Part shown: piece by piece, positions 48,598 through 58,169 of the stretch
Layout: every line of letters begins with the position of its first letter
How positions within the stretch are numbered: the first letter of the stretch is position 1
Origin: Actinoallomurus spadix
Lineage (GTDB): Bacteria; Actinomycetota; Actinomycetes; Streptosporangiales; Streptosporangiaceae
Reading direction: 5' to 3'
NCBI RefSeq assembly: GCF_024055725.1
Contig: NZ_JAMXMX010000029.1
Coordinates: forward strand, 37,845-101,844
Length of the DNA: 64,000 nucleotides
Notes under the pieces: generated by a model
Database searches by the model: none
What the model was told of the DNA's origin: nothing
What the model saw: only the letters and a program-made list of their open reading frames with translations
Made by a program: the position numbers and the translations under genes

Positions 48598-49330
48598 GCG
48601 CCTGCTCCTGGTCCTCCGTCGCGGAGACGGTGGGCTTGCGGAAGTAGACGACGACGCTCTTGCCGATGACCGGGTTGAGGACCCGTTCGGCGAGCCGGGT
48701 GGCGAGGGGGCGCTTCATGATGTCCCAGACGAGCACCTGGTGGTACGCCTTGGCGAGGGGGTGGCCGTCGTTGTTCACGCCCACCGCGCACTTGATCCAC
48801 CAGTACGGCGCGTGCAGGCCGTGGGCGTGGTGGTGGCCGCCGACCTGGAATCCGGTCGCCTTGAGCTTGGCCTCGAGCTCGGCGCGGGTGTAGATGCGCA
48901 CGTGCCCGCCCGGGACGGTGTGGTAGTCCTCCGACAGCGCCCAGCAGATGCGCTCGGGAAGCCACGACGGCACGGTCACGGCGAGCTCGCCGCCGGGCTT
49001 GAGGACGCGAAGCAGCTCGGCCATGGCCGCCATGTCGTCCGGGATGTGCTCCAGCACCTCCGCCGCGACGATCTTGTCGAAGGTGTCGTCGGGGAACGGC
49101 AGGCCGAGCGCGTCGCCGGTGACGGTCCGCGCGGAGGCGCCCTCGGGCGCCTCGCCCGCCAGCTCCATCGCGCCGAACATCCTCGCCACCTCGGCGAGCT
49201 CGGCCTCGTCGCGGTCGAACGCGACGACGTGCGCCCCGCGCCGGTACAGCTCGAACGCGTGCCGGCCCGCGCCGCAGCCCATGTCGAGCACGTGCTCGCC
49301 GGGCGACACGCGGAACCGGTCGAAGTCCAC
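48584..49330 (-). CDS. Class I SAM-dependent methyltransferase
   Basis: A 248-aa methyltransferase. Motif I is LDMGCGAGRHAFELYRRGAH; a Methyltransf_11 core continues with DKIVAAEVLEHIPDDMAAMA. The partner glycosyltransferase lies 11 bp upstream, suggesting modification of a glycolipid or polysaccharide. GTG start at 49330. Confidence 0.88.
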   Translation of the reverse strand: MDFDRFRVSPGEHVLDMGCGAGRHAFELYRRGAHVVAFDRDEAELAEVARMFGAMELAGEAPEGASARTVTGDALGLPFPDDTFDKIVAAEVLEHIPDDMAAMAELLRVLKPGGELAVTVPSWLPERICWALSEDYHTVPGGHVRIYTRAELEAKLKATGFQVGGHHHAHGLHAPYWWIKCAVGVNNDGHPLAKAYHQVLVWDIMKRPLATRLAERVLNPVIGKSVVVYFRKPTVSATEDQEQAHAAA

Positions 49331-49341
49331 GGTCAGCAGGG

Positions 49342-50607
49342 TCAGGCTCCTTCCGGGCGGCGCCCGCGGTGGCGGGCGATGGCGGCCTCGTAGTGGCCTA
49401 CGGTGGCCCGCGCGACGGCGGACCAGGTGAACCGCTCCTGCACGCGCGCGTAGCCGGCCGCGCCGACCCGCTCGCGTTCCCCGGGGGAGTCGTGCAGCCG
49501 GCCGAGCACGCCCGCCAGCTCTTCCACGTCACCGGGCTCGACGAGGATCGCGGCGTCGCCGACCACCTCGGGCAGCGCGCCCGTACGGCTGGCGACGAGC
49601 GGGGTGCCCGAGGCCATGTGCTCGACGGCGGGCAGGGAGAACCCCTCGTACAGGGAGGGCACGACCGCGATCTCGGCACTGGCCAGCAGCTCGCCGAGCT
49701 CCTCGTCGGAGATGCCGGAGACGAACCGGACACGGTCGCCGAGGGACAGCTCGCCGACCAGCCGGTCGGTCGGGCCGCCGGGCCGCGGCTTGCTCACGAT
49801 GACGACGTGGACGTCGCGTTCGGTGGCGAGCTTGGCGACCGCGCGCAGCAGCGTGGAGACGCCCTTGAGGGGGGAGTCGGCGCTGGCCACGGCGACGATG
49901 CGGCCGGGGACGCGCTCGCCGCGGGGGTGGAAGTAGCGGGTGTCGACGCCGAGCGGCAGGATGTGCACCTGCTCGGGGGGCGCCTGGAAGTCCCGGATGA
50001 TGTCGTGCTTGGACGACTCGGAGACGGTGAGGACCGGGCCGATGCGCCGGGCGACCCGCGCCTGCATGTCGACGAAGCCGTACCAGCGGCGCTTGCCGAA
50101 CCGCTCCTTGAGGGTCTTGGCCGCCTCGATCTCGATCCGGCGGTCCACGCTGATCGGGTGGTGGATGCTGGTGACGAGGGGCAGGCCGAGCCGGGGGATG
50201 GCGAGGTTGCCGTAGCCGAGCACCTGGTTGTCGTGCACGACGTCGATCGAGTGGCGGTACTTCCGCAGCTCGCGCAGGACCCGCAGGCTGAAGGTCAGCG
50301 GCTCGGGGAAGCCGCCGGTCCGCATGTGCGCGAACTCCAGGACGTCGATCCAGTCGCGGTACTCCGACAGCGCCGGCGTGCGGAACGGGTTCTCGTCGGC
50401 GTACAGGTCCAGGCTGGGGACCTTGCGCAGCAGGATGTCGTCGCGGTCGAGCTCCGGGTACGGCTGGCCCGAGAAGACGACGACGCGGTGCCCGAGCTCG
50501 GCCAGCTCCCGGGTCAGGTGCCGCAGGTAGACGCCCTGGCCGCCGCAGTGCGGCTTGCTCCGATAGGAGAGCAGGGCCACGCGCAATGGTTCGCCGACCT
50601 CACCCAC
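49342..50607 (-). CDS. GT4-family glycosyltransferase
   Basis: A 421-aa GT-B glycosyltransferase: SYRSKPHCGGQGVYLRHLTR at the N-terminus, HDNQVLGYGNLAIPRLGLP, and the nucleotide-sugar part PSLYEGFSLPAVEHMASGTP. First gene of the operon with the methyltransferase and toroid protein. GTG 50607 has GGAGG eight bases upstream; GTG 50625 is a longer option. Confidence 0.9.
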   Translation of the reverse strand: MGEVGEPLRVALLSYRSKPHCGGQGVYLRHLTRELAELGHRVVVFSGQPYPELDRDDILLRKVPSLDLYADENPFRTPALSEYRDWIDVLEFAHMRTGGFPEPLTFSLRVLRELRKYRHSIDVVHDNQVLGYGNLAIPRLGLPLVTSIHHPISVDRRIEIEAAKTLKERFGKRRWYGFVDMQARVARRIGPVLTVSESSKHDIIRDFQAPPEQVHILPLGVDTRYFHPRGERVPGRIVAVASADSPLKGVSTLLRAVAKLATERDVHVVIVSKPRPGGPTDRLVGELSLGDRVRFVSGISDEELGELLASAEIAVVPSLYEGFSLPAVEHMASGTPLVASRTGALPEVVGDAAILVEPGDVEELAGVLGRLHDSPGERERVGAAGYARVQERFTWSAVARATVGHYEAAIARHRGRRPEGA

Positions 50608-50762
50608 GCGTTGCCCCTCCCGCACGTGTCACTGCTGGTGAAGTTAGACCATAGCCTGACAATCGTTATGGCCGACCCGCTATTAGCCACTGTGTCTAAA
50701 AAGGTGGTGAAGGCCACGTTCGGTGCGCCGGGTGGCACGTCCGGAGGTGACTCGCGGCCGGA

Positions 50763-51965
50763 TCACCTGTCGAAGCGGACCGGCATCTCCTTGATGCCGT
50801 TGATGAAGTTGGACCGCTGCCGGCGCGGCTCGCCCGCCAGGGTGATGCCGGGCAGCCGCTCGGCGAGCGTCTCGAACAGCACCCGCAGTTCGAGACGGGC
50901 CAGGTGGGAGCCCAGGCAGAAGTGCGGTCCGCCGCCGCCGAAGCCGAGGTGCGGATTGGGATCACGCCCGATGTCGAAGTCGTACGGGTCGGCGAAGACG
51001 TCCTCGTCGCGGTTGGCCGAGGCGTAGAAGACCACGACCTTGTCGCCCTCGCGGATCCGCTTGTCACCGAGCTCGGTGTCCCGGGTCGCCGTGCGCTTGA
51101 ACAGGTTGACCGGGCTGACCCAGCGCACGATCTCGTCGGCGGCCGTCCGGGCCAGGTCGCCGCCGTTCCGCCGGTCGTCGACGAGCCGGTACCACTGGTC
51201 CGGATGCTCGAAGAACGCGAGCATGCCCCCGGAGGCGGCGTTCCGGGTGGTCTCGTTCCCGGCGACGATCAGCAGCATCATGAACAGGTCGAATTCGTCG
51301 ACCGTCAGCTCTTCGCCGCCGTGCGGGCGCAGCAGCGTCGTGACGATGTCGTCCCGCGGCTCCTTCCGGCGTCGCTCGGCGAGCTCGTTGGCGTAGGCGT
51401 ACAGCTCGGCCGCGGCGGCGCCCTCTTCCTCCTCCGTGGAGCGCAGGTCGGGGTCGTCCTCACCGATCAGGCGGTTCGACCACTCGAAGATCTTCTCCCG
51501 GTCCTCGACGGGCGCGCCGATCAGCTCGCAGATCACATACAGCGGCAGGGGCGCGGAGATGTCGCGGACGAAGTCGGCCTCGCCCCGGCCGGCGACCTCG
51601 TCGATGAGGCCCCGGCAGATCTCGCGGACGTGGTCCTCCAGCCGCCCGACCGTCCGGGGCGTGAACCCCTTGTTCACGATGCTCCGCTTGCGGGTGTGCT
51701 CCGGCGGGTCCTGGTTGAGCATCATCATCCGCTGCATGACGAGATGCTCGTCGCTCGGCTCGTAGAACAGCGCGAGCCGGCGATGGGAGGAGAAGATCTC
51801 GGGGTGCCGGGAGACGTGGACGACGTCGTCGTACCGGGTGACCGCCCAGAAGTCCGGCTCGCCGGGGTGCCGGTGCACGGGGTCGTTACGGCGCAGCCAT
51901 CGAAGTTCGCCGTGCGGGATGCCGGCGTTCGCGTACCGGTCGGGGTCGACCAGGTCGATGTCCAT
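50763..51965 (-). CDS. Cytochrome P450, CYP125-like
   Basis: A 400-aa P450 with the I-helix AGNETTRNAASGGMLAFFEH, the ExxR in the K helix (DEIVRW region) and heme ligand loop FGGGGPHFCLGSHLARLELR. The C-terminal SNFINGIKEMPVRF end resembles CYP125/CYP142 steroid 27-hydroxylases. It follows the SDR by 13 bp and shares a KstR-type site. ATG 51965 has GGGAG eight bases upstream. Confidence 0.9.
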   Translation of the reverse strand: MDIDLVDPDRYANAGIPHGELRWLRRNDPVHRHPGEPDFWAVTRYDDVVHVSRHPEIFSSHRRLALFYEPSDEHLVMQRMMMLNQDPPEHTRKRSIVNKGFTPRTVGRLEDHVREICRGLIDEVAGRGEADFVRDISAPLPLYVICELIGAPVEDREKIFEWSNRLIGEDDPDLRSTEEEEGAAAAELYAYANELAERRRKEPRDDIVTTLLRPHGGEELTVDEFDLFMMLLIVAGNETTRNAASGGMLAFFEHPDQWYRLVDDRRNGGDLARTAADEIVRWVSPVNLFKRTATRDTELGDKRIREGDKVVVFYASANRDEDVFADPYDFDIGRDPNPHLGFGGGGPHFCLGSHLARLELRVLFETLAERLPGITLAGEPRRQRSNFINGIKEMPVRFDR

Positions 51966-51978
51966 CCGCGGATCTCCC

Positions 51979-52848
51979 TCAAAGGTCGGCTGTCTGGAAT
52001 CCTCCGCCGGGAAGCCCGGTCAGCGCCTCGGCGAGCGCCTCGGGGGTCGAGCCGATCACGCGCAGCGCCACCGTGGGCGGGGCCAGCACCGTGACGGTGC
52101 CGCCGTACGTGACGAACACCTGGCCGGTGACGTGCTCGGCCGCCGGGGAGGCGAGGTAGGCGACCAGCGGCGACACGTGCTCCGGCGCGAGCGGGTCGGG
52201 GCCGTCCTCCGGCGGCGGGCCGAAGACGCCGGCCGTCATCGCCGTACGGGCACGCGGGCAGATCGCGTTGGCGCGCACGCCGTACCGGCCGCAAGACTGG
52301 GCGATGGACAGGGTCAGCGCGGCGATGCCGCCCTTGGCCGCCGCGTAGTTCGGCTGGCCGGGCGAGCCGAGCAGGAACGCCTCCGACGCGGTGTTCACGA
52401 TCCGGGCGTGGACCGGGCCGCCCGTCTCCTTGGACCGGGCCCGCCAGTACGCGGTCGCGTGGCGCGCCATCACGAAGTGGCCCTTGAGGTGGACGGCGAC
52501 GACGGCGTCCCACTCGGTCTCGGACATGTTGAAGATCATGCGGTCGCGGGTGATGCCCGCGTTGTTGACCAGGACGTCGAAGGTTCCGTACGTCTCCAGT
52601 GCCGTCTTGAGCAGCGCCTCGCCCGCGGTCCAGTCGGCGACGTCGCCCTCGGCGACCACCGCCTCGGCGCCCTCACCGCGCACGAGCTCGGCGGTCCGCC
52701 GGACGGCCTCGCCGGGCAGGTCGTTCAGCACGAGCCGCGCGCCCCGCCGGGCGAGTTCGAGGGCGTGGGCCCGGCCGAGGCCGTCGCCGGCCCCGGTCAC
52801 CGCGACGACCCTGCCCCCGAGCGAGACGTCCTTGTCCGTGGCGGCCAT
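51979..52848 (-). CDS. SDR, probable hydroxysteroid/hydroxyacyl-CoA dehydrogenase
   Basis: A 289-aa short-chain dehydrogenase with TGAGDGLGRAHALELARRGA, NNAGITRDRM and catalytic YAAAK. Located between two CYP125-like P450 genes. Its operon with the downstream P450 has two KstR-like boxes upstream, so a steroid catabolic substrate is likely. GGAG four bases before ATG 52848. Confidence 0.88.
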   Translation of the reverse strand: MAATDKDVSLGGRVVAVTGAGDGLGRAHALELARRGARLVLNDLPGEAVRRTAELVRGEGAEAVVAEGDVADWTAGEALLKTALETYGTFDVLVNNAGITRDRMIFNMSETEWDAVVAVHLKGHFVMARHATAYWRARSKETGGPVHARIVNTASEAFLLGSPGQPNYAAAKGGIAALTLSIAQSCGRYGVRANAICPRARTAMTAGVFGPPPEDGPDPLAPEHVSPLVAYLASPAAEHVTGQVFVTYGGTVTVLAPPTVALRVIGSTPEALAEALTGLPGGGFQTADL

Positions 52849-52924
52849 GCGGCTCCTTCCGCGACGGCATGCCGAGCGCCCGGGGTGGCCGTTCCGGGCG
52901 CCGGCATACCGCGTCCACTATAAG

Positions 52925-52955
52925 TGAAACCCGTTCTAGATTGATACCTGTTCTA
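52925..52955. promoter_or_regulatory. KstR-like operator, perfect site plus a one-mismatch copy
   Basis: TGAAACCCGTTCTA (52925-52938) matches TNNAACNNGTTNNA perfectly; TGATACCTGTTCTA (52942-52955) has one mismatch. They are 77-107 bp upstream of the SDR start, and the second overlaps the stop of the next P450. Confidence 0.7.
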
Positions 52956-54173
52956 GCTACGCCGTCCGGACGGGGTGAAGCGGACGGGGAGCTCCTTGAT
53001 GCCGTTGATGAAGTTCGAGCGCAGCCGCCGCGCCTCGCCGGCCTGCCCGATGTCGGGCATGCGCTCCAGGAGCACCTCGAACAGCACGGTGAGCTCCAGC
53101 CGCGCGAGGTGAGTGCCGAGACAGTAGTGCGGTCCGCCGCCGCCGAAGCCGATGTGCGGGTTCGGGTCGCGGCCGATGTCGAAGGTGTACGGGTCGGCGA
53201 ACACGTCCTCGTCCCGGTTGGCCGAGGGGTAGAAGACGACGACCTTGTCGCCCGCCTTGATCGGCTGCCCGCGCAGCTCGGTGTCGGACATCGCCGTGCG
53301 GCGGAACAGGTTCACCGGGCTGACCCAGCGCACGATCTCGTCCGCGGTGGTCCGGAGCAGGGCCCGGTTGGCGCGCAGCCGCCGCCACTGGTCCGGGTGC
53401 TCGAAGAACGCGAGCATGCCGCCCGACGCGCCGTTCCGCGTGGTCTCGTTGCCCGCCATGATCAGCAGCAGGATGAACATCGCGAACTCGTCCGCGCCGA
53501 GCACCCGGCCGTCGGCGTCGGGCTGCAGCAGCTTGGTCGCGATGTCGTCGCCCGGGTGCTCCCGGCGGTAGGCCGCCAGGTCGTGGGCGTAGGCGAGGAT
53601 CTGCGCCGAGACGTCGCGCGCGTGCTCGGCGGAGGTGGCATAGTCGGGGTCGTCGAAGCCGATGAGGGCGTTGGACCAGTCGAAGATCCGGCCGCGGTCC
53701 TCCACCGGCGCGCCGATGAGCTCGCAGATGACGTAGAGCGGGAACGGCGCGGAGATGTCACGGACGAAGCACGCCTCTCCGCGCTCGACGACGTCGTCGA
53801 TGAGCTGGTGGCTCACGTCGCGGATGTGCTCCTCGAGCTGCTTGATCATGCGGGGCGTGAAGCCCTTGTTCACGTAGCTCCGCTGCCGGGTGTGCTGCGG
53901 CGGGTCCATGAACAGCATCATCAGGCGGTAGAGCGCGATGTCCTCGTCGGTGAACTCCTCGAACATCGACGTGCGCGCGTACGAGGAGAACAGCTCCGGG
54001 TGGCGGGAGACGTGGACCACGTCGTCGTACTTGGTGACCGCCCAGAAGCCGGGGGAGCCTTCGTCGGGATCCTCGTGCCAGTGGACCGGCGCCTCCCGTC
54101 GCAGACGGCGGAAGGCCTCGTCTGGGAAGCCTCCGCGCTCGTAGATCTCCGGCGTGATGATGTCGATCCGCAT
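52953..54173 (-). CDS. Cytochrome P450, CYP125-like
   Basis: A 406-aa P450 closely similar to the other one: AGNETTRNGASGGMLAFFEH and heme loop FGGGGPHYCLGTHLARLELT, ending SNFINGIKELPVRF. The pair is probably a gene duplication. ATG 54173 has GAGGAG upstream; a longer open frame to 54368 lacks support. A perfect KstR-like site lies 27 bp upstream. Confidence 0.92.
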   Translation of the reverse strand: MRIDIITPEIYERGGFPDEAFRRLRREAPVHWHEDPDEGSPGFWAVTKYDDVVHVSRHPELFSSYARTSMFEEFTDEDIALYRLMMLFMDPPQHTRQRSYVNKGFTPRMIKQLEEHIRDVSHQLIDDVVERGEACFVRDISAPFPLYVICELIGAPVEDRGRIFDWSNALIGFDDPDYATSAEHARDVSAQILAYAHDLAAYRREHPGDDIATKLLQPDADGRVLGADEFAMFILLLIMAGNETTRNGASGGMLAFFEHPDQWRRLRANRALLRTTADEIVRWVSPVNLFRRTAMSDTELRGQPIKAGDKVVVFYPSANRDEDVFADPYTFDIGRDPNPHIGFGGGGPHYCLGTHLARLELTVLFEVLLERMPDIGQAGEARRLRSNFINGIKELPVRFTPSGRRS

Positions 54174-54199
54174 CGTCGCTCCTCGGGCGGCGGCTGGTC

Positions 54200-54213
54200 T
54201 GAAACACGTTCTA
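54200..54213. promoter_or_regulatory. KstR-like operator TGAAACACGTTCTA
   Basis: Perfect TNNAACNNGTTNNA match 27 bp upstream of the second P450 gene. The rest of the 236-bp gap up to 54409 shows nothing further. Confidence 0.72.
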
Positions 54214-54409
54214 AACCAAGCGCTCGCTCGGGTCAAGACGGCAGAGGTCGCCGAGGGGGTGGCGCGCATCTCATCGACCCTCCGTGACGGAATCGTCACC
54301 TCGCGGGGAGGGTCCCGGGAGGCCGCCGGGACCGCGGCGGCCCAGGCGGCCCACCTGTCGCGGACCACCGCGGTCGAGTCCCTAGGGGGTGTCCACCCGA
54401 CACTCCCTA

Positions 54410-55324
54410 CTAGGCGTTCTCCTTCGCGATCGCCTCACGTACGGCCGGGACGATGTCCCTGGCCCAGCGGGTGAGGGAGGCGAGGTCCGGCGTCCCGCCT
54501 TCGGGGGAGAAGAGCATGAACCCGGACGCGCCGTGCTCGAGTACGGCTCCGGTCAGTTCCTCGGCCCACTGGTCGGCGGAGCCGCCGATCCAGCGCCCGT
54601 CGCGGTCGCGCGTCGCGGGCAGCGGCCGGTCGGTGATGCGCCCAGGGAAGTTGAAGACCGTACGGATCTCACGCGGATCGCGGCCGACGGCGGCCGCCGC
54701 CTCGTCGATGATCGGGCGCGACTCCCGGTAGCGGTCGCTGAGCCAGTCGGCGGCGTGGCCGGGAATCCAGCCGTCGGCCACACGGCCGGTGGCGGCCAGG
54801 GATCTGCGGCCGACCGATCCGGTCCACACGGGAGGCGCGGCCACGGGAGCGGGCTCGATCTCCTTCACCTGGTAGTGGCGGCCCTGGTGGGTGACCGGGG
54901 GACCGCCCCCGGACAGCTTCTTGACCAGGACGATCGCCTCTTCGAAGAGGTCCACGGCGTCGGCCGGCGACAGGCGCGGCACTCCCATGTCGGCGATCCG
55001 GTCCCATATCCCGCCCGCGCCCATCCCGAGGACGACGCGTCCGCCGGACAGTGCCGACAGCGTCGTCACCGTCCGTGCCAGCATGGGGGCGGGCCGGGTC
55101 GGCAGGTTGGTGACGTTGACGAAGCCGGACAGGCGCCGGGTTCGTCCGAGGACGAATCCGATGGAGGCGTAGGCGTCCGCGCGGCCGCCGATGTAGGGGT
55201 GGTCCGACAGGGAGAACAGGTCGAGCCCGTCGCGGTCGGCCTGTTCGGCCATACGCAGCAGTTCCGGTATCTCGTCGATGCCGCTGTGCGCGCCGAAACC
55301 GAAGACGACTCGTTCCAGGGACAT
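54410..55324 (-). CDS. LLM-class F420-dependent oxidoreductase
   Basis: A 304-aa luciferase-like flavin/F420 enzyme: VVFGFGAHSGIDEIPELLRM, DLFSLSDHPYIGGRADAYAS, RVVLGMGAGGIWDRIADMGV. Typical of F420-dependent dehydrogenases. Start ATG 55324 with AGGAAC-type spacing upstream. It leads into a block with an aldo/keto reductase and a FAD enzyme. Substrate unknown. Confidence 0.88.
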   Translation of the reverse strand: MSLERVVFGFGAHSGIDEIPELLRMAEQADRDGLDLFSLSDHPYIGGRADAYASIGFVLGRTRRLSGFVNVTNLPTRPAPMLARTVTTLSALSGGRVVLGMGAGGIWDRIADMGVPRLSPADAVDLFEEAIVLVKKLSGGGPPVTHQGRHYQVKEIEPAPVAAPPVWTGSVGRRSLAATGRVADGWIPGHAADWLSDRYRESRPIIDEAAAAVGRDPREIRTVFNFPGRITDRPLPATRDRDGRWIGGSADQWAEELTGAVLEHGASGFMLFSPEGGTPDLASLTRWARDIVPAVREAIAKENA

Positions 55325-55461
55325 GTTCCTGCCTTTCTTCGACGGGGTGTGCCGCTGTTCAGTGCGACGTGGTGATCCGCCGGGGGACCCGGTGCGGTGC
55401 GGCGGCTGCGGCACCGCACCGGGTGTGGTCTCCGGCGTGCCGGGGTTCGGCGCGGGGGTGC

Positions 55462-56454
55462 TCACCAGGCGTACGCCTCGGGGGCGGCCTTGGGGCCGTT
55501 GGGGGCGGGCGGCGGGAAGAGCTCGTCCAGCTCGGCCAGAGTGGCGTCGTCCAGTGTGATCTGCAGTGCGCGCAGCGAGCCGTCGAGCTGCTGGACCGTT
55601 CGCGGGCCGATGATCGGTCCGGTCACGCCGTCCTGCGCGAGCAGCCAGGCCAGTCCCACGTGGGCCGGGTCCTCGCCGAGGTCGGCGCACACCTTCTCGT
55701 ACGCCTCGATGGTGTCCCGGTGTCTAGCGAGCGTGGCCGCCGAGCGCCCTGAGTCACCTCGGGAGGCTGCGCCTGCCTCCTGCTTGCGCAGGACCCCGCC
55801 GAGCACTCCGCCGTTCAGCGGCGACCAGGGGATCACGCCCAGTCCGTACGCCCGTGCGGCGGGCAGCACCTCCAGTTCGACCCAGCGGTTCATCAGGTTG
55901 TAGATCGACTGCTCGGAGACCAGGCCGAGGAAGTGCCGGGACCGCGCGGCCTCCTGTGCCTGCGCGAGGTGCCAGCCCGCGAAGTTGGACGAGCCGTAAT
56001 AGAGGACCTTCCCCTGCTGGCGGAGGACGCTGAACGCCTCCCAGATCTCCTCCCACGGCGTGTCCCGGTCGATGTGGTGCATCTGGTACAGGTCGATGTG
56101 GTCGGTCTGCAGGCGTTTGAGTGAGGCGTCGACCGCGCGGCGGATGTGCAGCGCGGACAGGCCGCTCTCGTTGGGCCGGTCGCCCGTCGGGAGGTAGACC
56201 TTGGTGGCGAGGACGGTCCGGTCGCGTCGGCCGCCGCCCTGGGCGAACCACCGGCCGATGATCGCCTCGGTGACGCCGTCACCCGGCGTCACGCCGTACA
56301 CGTTGGCCGTGTCGAAGAAGTTGACGCCGTGCTCGTGCGCCCGGTCCATGATCGCGTGACTGTCGGCTTCGGTGGTGCGCGGTCCGAAGTTCATGGTGCC
56401 GAGGACGAGCCGGGACACCGAGAGGCCGCTGCGGCCGAGGCGGGTGTACTCCAT
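55462..56454 (-). CDS. Aldo/keto reductase
   Basis: A 330-aa AKR (NADPH-dependent carbonyl reductase): MEYTRLGRSGLSVSRLVLGT, catalytic Asp/Tyr in FFDTANVYG, Lys in VLATKVYLPTG, and DHIDLYQMHHIDRDTPWEE. ATG 56454 gives the conserved N-terminus; the longer frame to 56589 is an upstream shadow. It is 13 bp from the FAD gene's stop. Confidence 0.92.
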   Translation of the reverse strand: MEYTRLGRSGLSVSRLVLGTMNFGPRTTEADSHAIMDRAHEHGVNFFDTANVYGVTPGDGVTEAIIGRWFAQGGGRRDRTVLATKVYLPTGDRPNESGLSALHIRRAVDASLKRLQTDHIDLYQMHHIDRDTPWEEIWEAFSVLRQQGKVLYYGSSNFAGWHLAQAQEAARSRHFLGLVSEQSIYNLMNRWVELEVLPAARAYGLGVIPWSPLNGGVLGGVLRKQEAGAASRGDSGRSAATLARHRDTIEAYEKVCADLGEDPAHVGLAWLLAQDGVTGPIIGPRTVQQLDGSLRALQITLDDATLAELDELFPPPAPNGPKAAPEAYAW

Positions 56455-56467
56455 GTCTGCCGGCCTT

Positions 56468-57562
56468 TCAGACGGTGGGGCCGAATTGCTCGATGAAGCG
56501 GGCGGTGAACAGGTCCGTGCCCTTGTACTCGGAGACCATCGACGCGGGGGCGACGAACGGCCCGTCGGGAGAGGGCAGCTGTCCGACACCGCCGTTCGGG
56601 CCGAGGGGAAGCAGGATCATGGGGAAGGGCAGGGGCTGGTAGGTGGCCGTGGGCTCCTCGCCGTTCAGCCGGGCGGAGATGTTCGTGGCGACCACCTCGG
56701 CGTGCTGCATCGCGTAGCCGGCCATTTTCGCCTCCGCGACGTCGGTGATGTCGCCGACCGCGTAGACGTGGTCGTACCCCTTGACGTTGAGCGACTCGGT
56801 CACGGGGACCTGGCCCTGCGCGTTGAGCGTCGTGAGCCTGCCGTCGGCGAGGTAGTCGCTGTTCGTGCGCTTGCCGTAGGCGCGGAACCAGATGTCAGCG
56901 GTGATCTGGTCGCCGCCGGTGGTCGTGACGGTGAACGCGTCTGCCCGGCCGGTCTCGGTGTTCGGCGGCGCCGCCAGGCCGGTTCCCAGGCGCAGCTCGA
57001 CGCCGAGGGCGTCCAGCTGGCCGCGCAGGTCCTCGACCACCTCCGGCTGGAAACCGGGCAGCAGTTCCTCGGCCGGGTCGGCGATGGTCACGTGCTTGTC
57101 CGGCCAGACCTCCTTGATCTCCCCGGCCAGTTCCAGGCCGACGGGGCCGGCGCCGAGGATCAGCACCTTGTCGGCCTGCCGCAGTTCCTTGTGCGTCCGG
57201 CGGAGGTCGTCCATGGCCGCGCCGATCGAGTCGGAGGCGGGTTTGGCCGGGTAGGCGTAACTCGAGCCGGTGGCCAGCACCAGATAGTCGGCCGCGACAC
57301 GCTCACCCGAGGCCAGGGTGACTCCGCCCGTGTCCACCGAGACCGCGCGGTCGCGGATCAGCGTGCCCTTGGTGAGCAGCGTCTCGAAGGGGAAGAACAT
57401 GTTGCCCGCCCAGTCCGGCCGGGTCAGCGCCCGGAGCGAGGCGGCCGCGTTGACGAACGCCTCGCGGGGGTCGATGAGGACGACGTCGGCCTCGGACTCC
57501 AGCGCCTTGGCGACCGCGGCGCCTCCGTAGCCTCCGCCGATGACCGCGACGGTACGACTCAT
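56468..57562 (-). CDS. FAD-dependent pyridine nucleotide oxidoreductase (NDH-2/AIF-like)
   Basis: A 364-aa two-dinucleotide-fold flavoprotein: FAD motif VAVIGGGYGGAAVAKALE and NAD(P) motif KVLILGAGPVGLELAGEIKE, plus the VYAVGDITDV element. Probably a quinone or disulphide/redox-partner reductase. Expressed from a promoter with two MarR-type sites. Confidence 0.88.
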   Translation of the reverse strand: MSRTVAVIGGGYGGAAVAKALESEADVVLIDPREAFVNAAASLRALTRPDWAGNMFFPFETLLTKGTLIRDRAVSVDTGGVTLASGERVAADYLVLATGSSYAYPAKPASDSIGAAMDDLRRTHKELRQADKVLILGAGPVGLELAGEIKEVWPDKHVTIADPAEELLPGFQPEVVEDLRGQLDALGVELRLGTGLAAPPNTETGRADAFTVTTTGGDQITADIWFRAYGKRTNSDYLADGRLTTLNAQGQVPVTESLNVKGYDHVYAVGDITDVAEAKMAGYAMQHAEVVATNISARLNGEEPTATYQPLPFPMILLPLGPNGGVGQLPSPDGPFVAPASMVSEYKGTDLFTARFIEQFGPTV

Positions 57563-57588
57563 GATTACACACTCCTAAAAAGGGTTGA

Positions 57589-57625
57589 GTTCGTTGCACG
57601 AACTATATTAGTTCGCGCCACGAAC
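57589..57625. promoter_or_regulatory. Two MarR-type operators GTTCG-N5-CGAAC
   Basis: GTTCGTTGCACGAAC (57589-57603) and GTTCGCGCCACGAAC (57611-57625) are two inverted repeats with identical arms, 27-63 bp upstream of the FAD gene start. A third, related box lies beside the MarR start. Confidence 0.75.
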
Positions 57626-57656
57626 AGCAACCCTTCCGGTGGTGTGCGCTGCCGTA

Positions 57657-58139
57657 TCAGTGCTCGTGTGCGGCGGCGCCCCCTTCGTTCGGTTCCAGGA
57701 AGACCGCGGGGACCTCGTGGGCCAGTACGACGCGCCCCAGCAGATCGGCGAGCGTGTCGCGCTCGTCCGGGGTGAGATCGCCGGGCAACTCCGCGATTCG
57801 CCGGCACGTCTCGGTGTAGAACTCGTCCGCCAGCTTGGCGCCGTGCGTGGTCAGCGCGACCCGGACCGCGCGCGTGTCCCGTGGATCCGGTTCCCGCCGG
57901 ACCAGGCCGTTGCGCTCGGTGCGGTCCACCAGTCCGGTGAGGCTCGACTTGGCCAGCCTCAGCATCGGCCCCAACTCGCTCATGCCATGCGGTCGTGCCA
58001 TCAGGACGCACAGCAACTGCCCCTGCTGGGGGGTCAGTCCGTACTCTCGGCCGGACTCCGCGTACACGGCATTCACCAGGAACGAGGACCGCACCAGTGC
58101 GGCGACGATTCCGATCTGGCCATCATCAGGCTTGCTCAC
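57657..58139 (-). CDS. MarR-family transcriptional regulator
   Basis: A 160-aa MarR regulator: YGLTPQQGQLLCVLMARPHG, MLRLAKSSLTGLVDRTERNG, LVRREPDPRDTRAVRVALTT. It is encoded upstream of the FAD gene on the same strand, with the operator pair between them. GTG start at 58139. Likely a repressor of the FAD/aldo-keto genes, responding to an unknown ligand. Confidence 0.9.
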   Translation of the reverse strand: MSKPDDGQIGIVAALVRSSFLVNAVYAESGREYGLTPQQGQLLCVLMARPHGMSELGPMLRLAKSSLTGLVDRTERNGLVRREPDPRDTRAVRVALTTHGAKLADEFYTETCRRIAELPGDLTPDERDTLADLLGRVVLAHEVPAVFLEPNEGGAAAHEH

Positions 58140-58169
58140 CCGGCCAGGGTAACATCGGGCCTGCTCATA

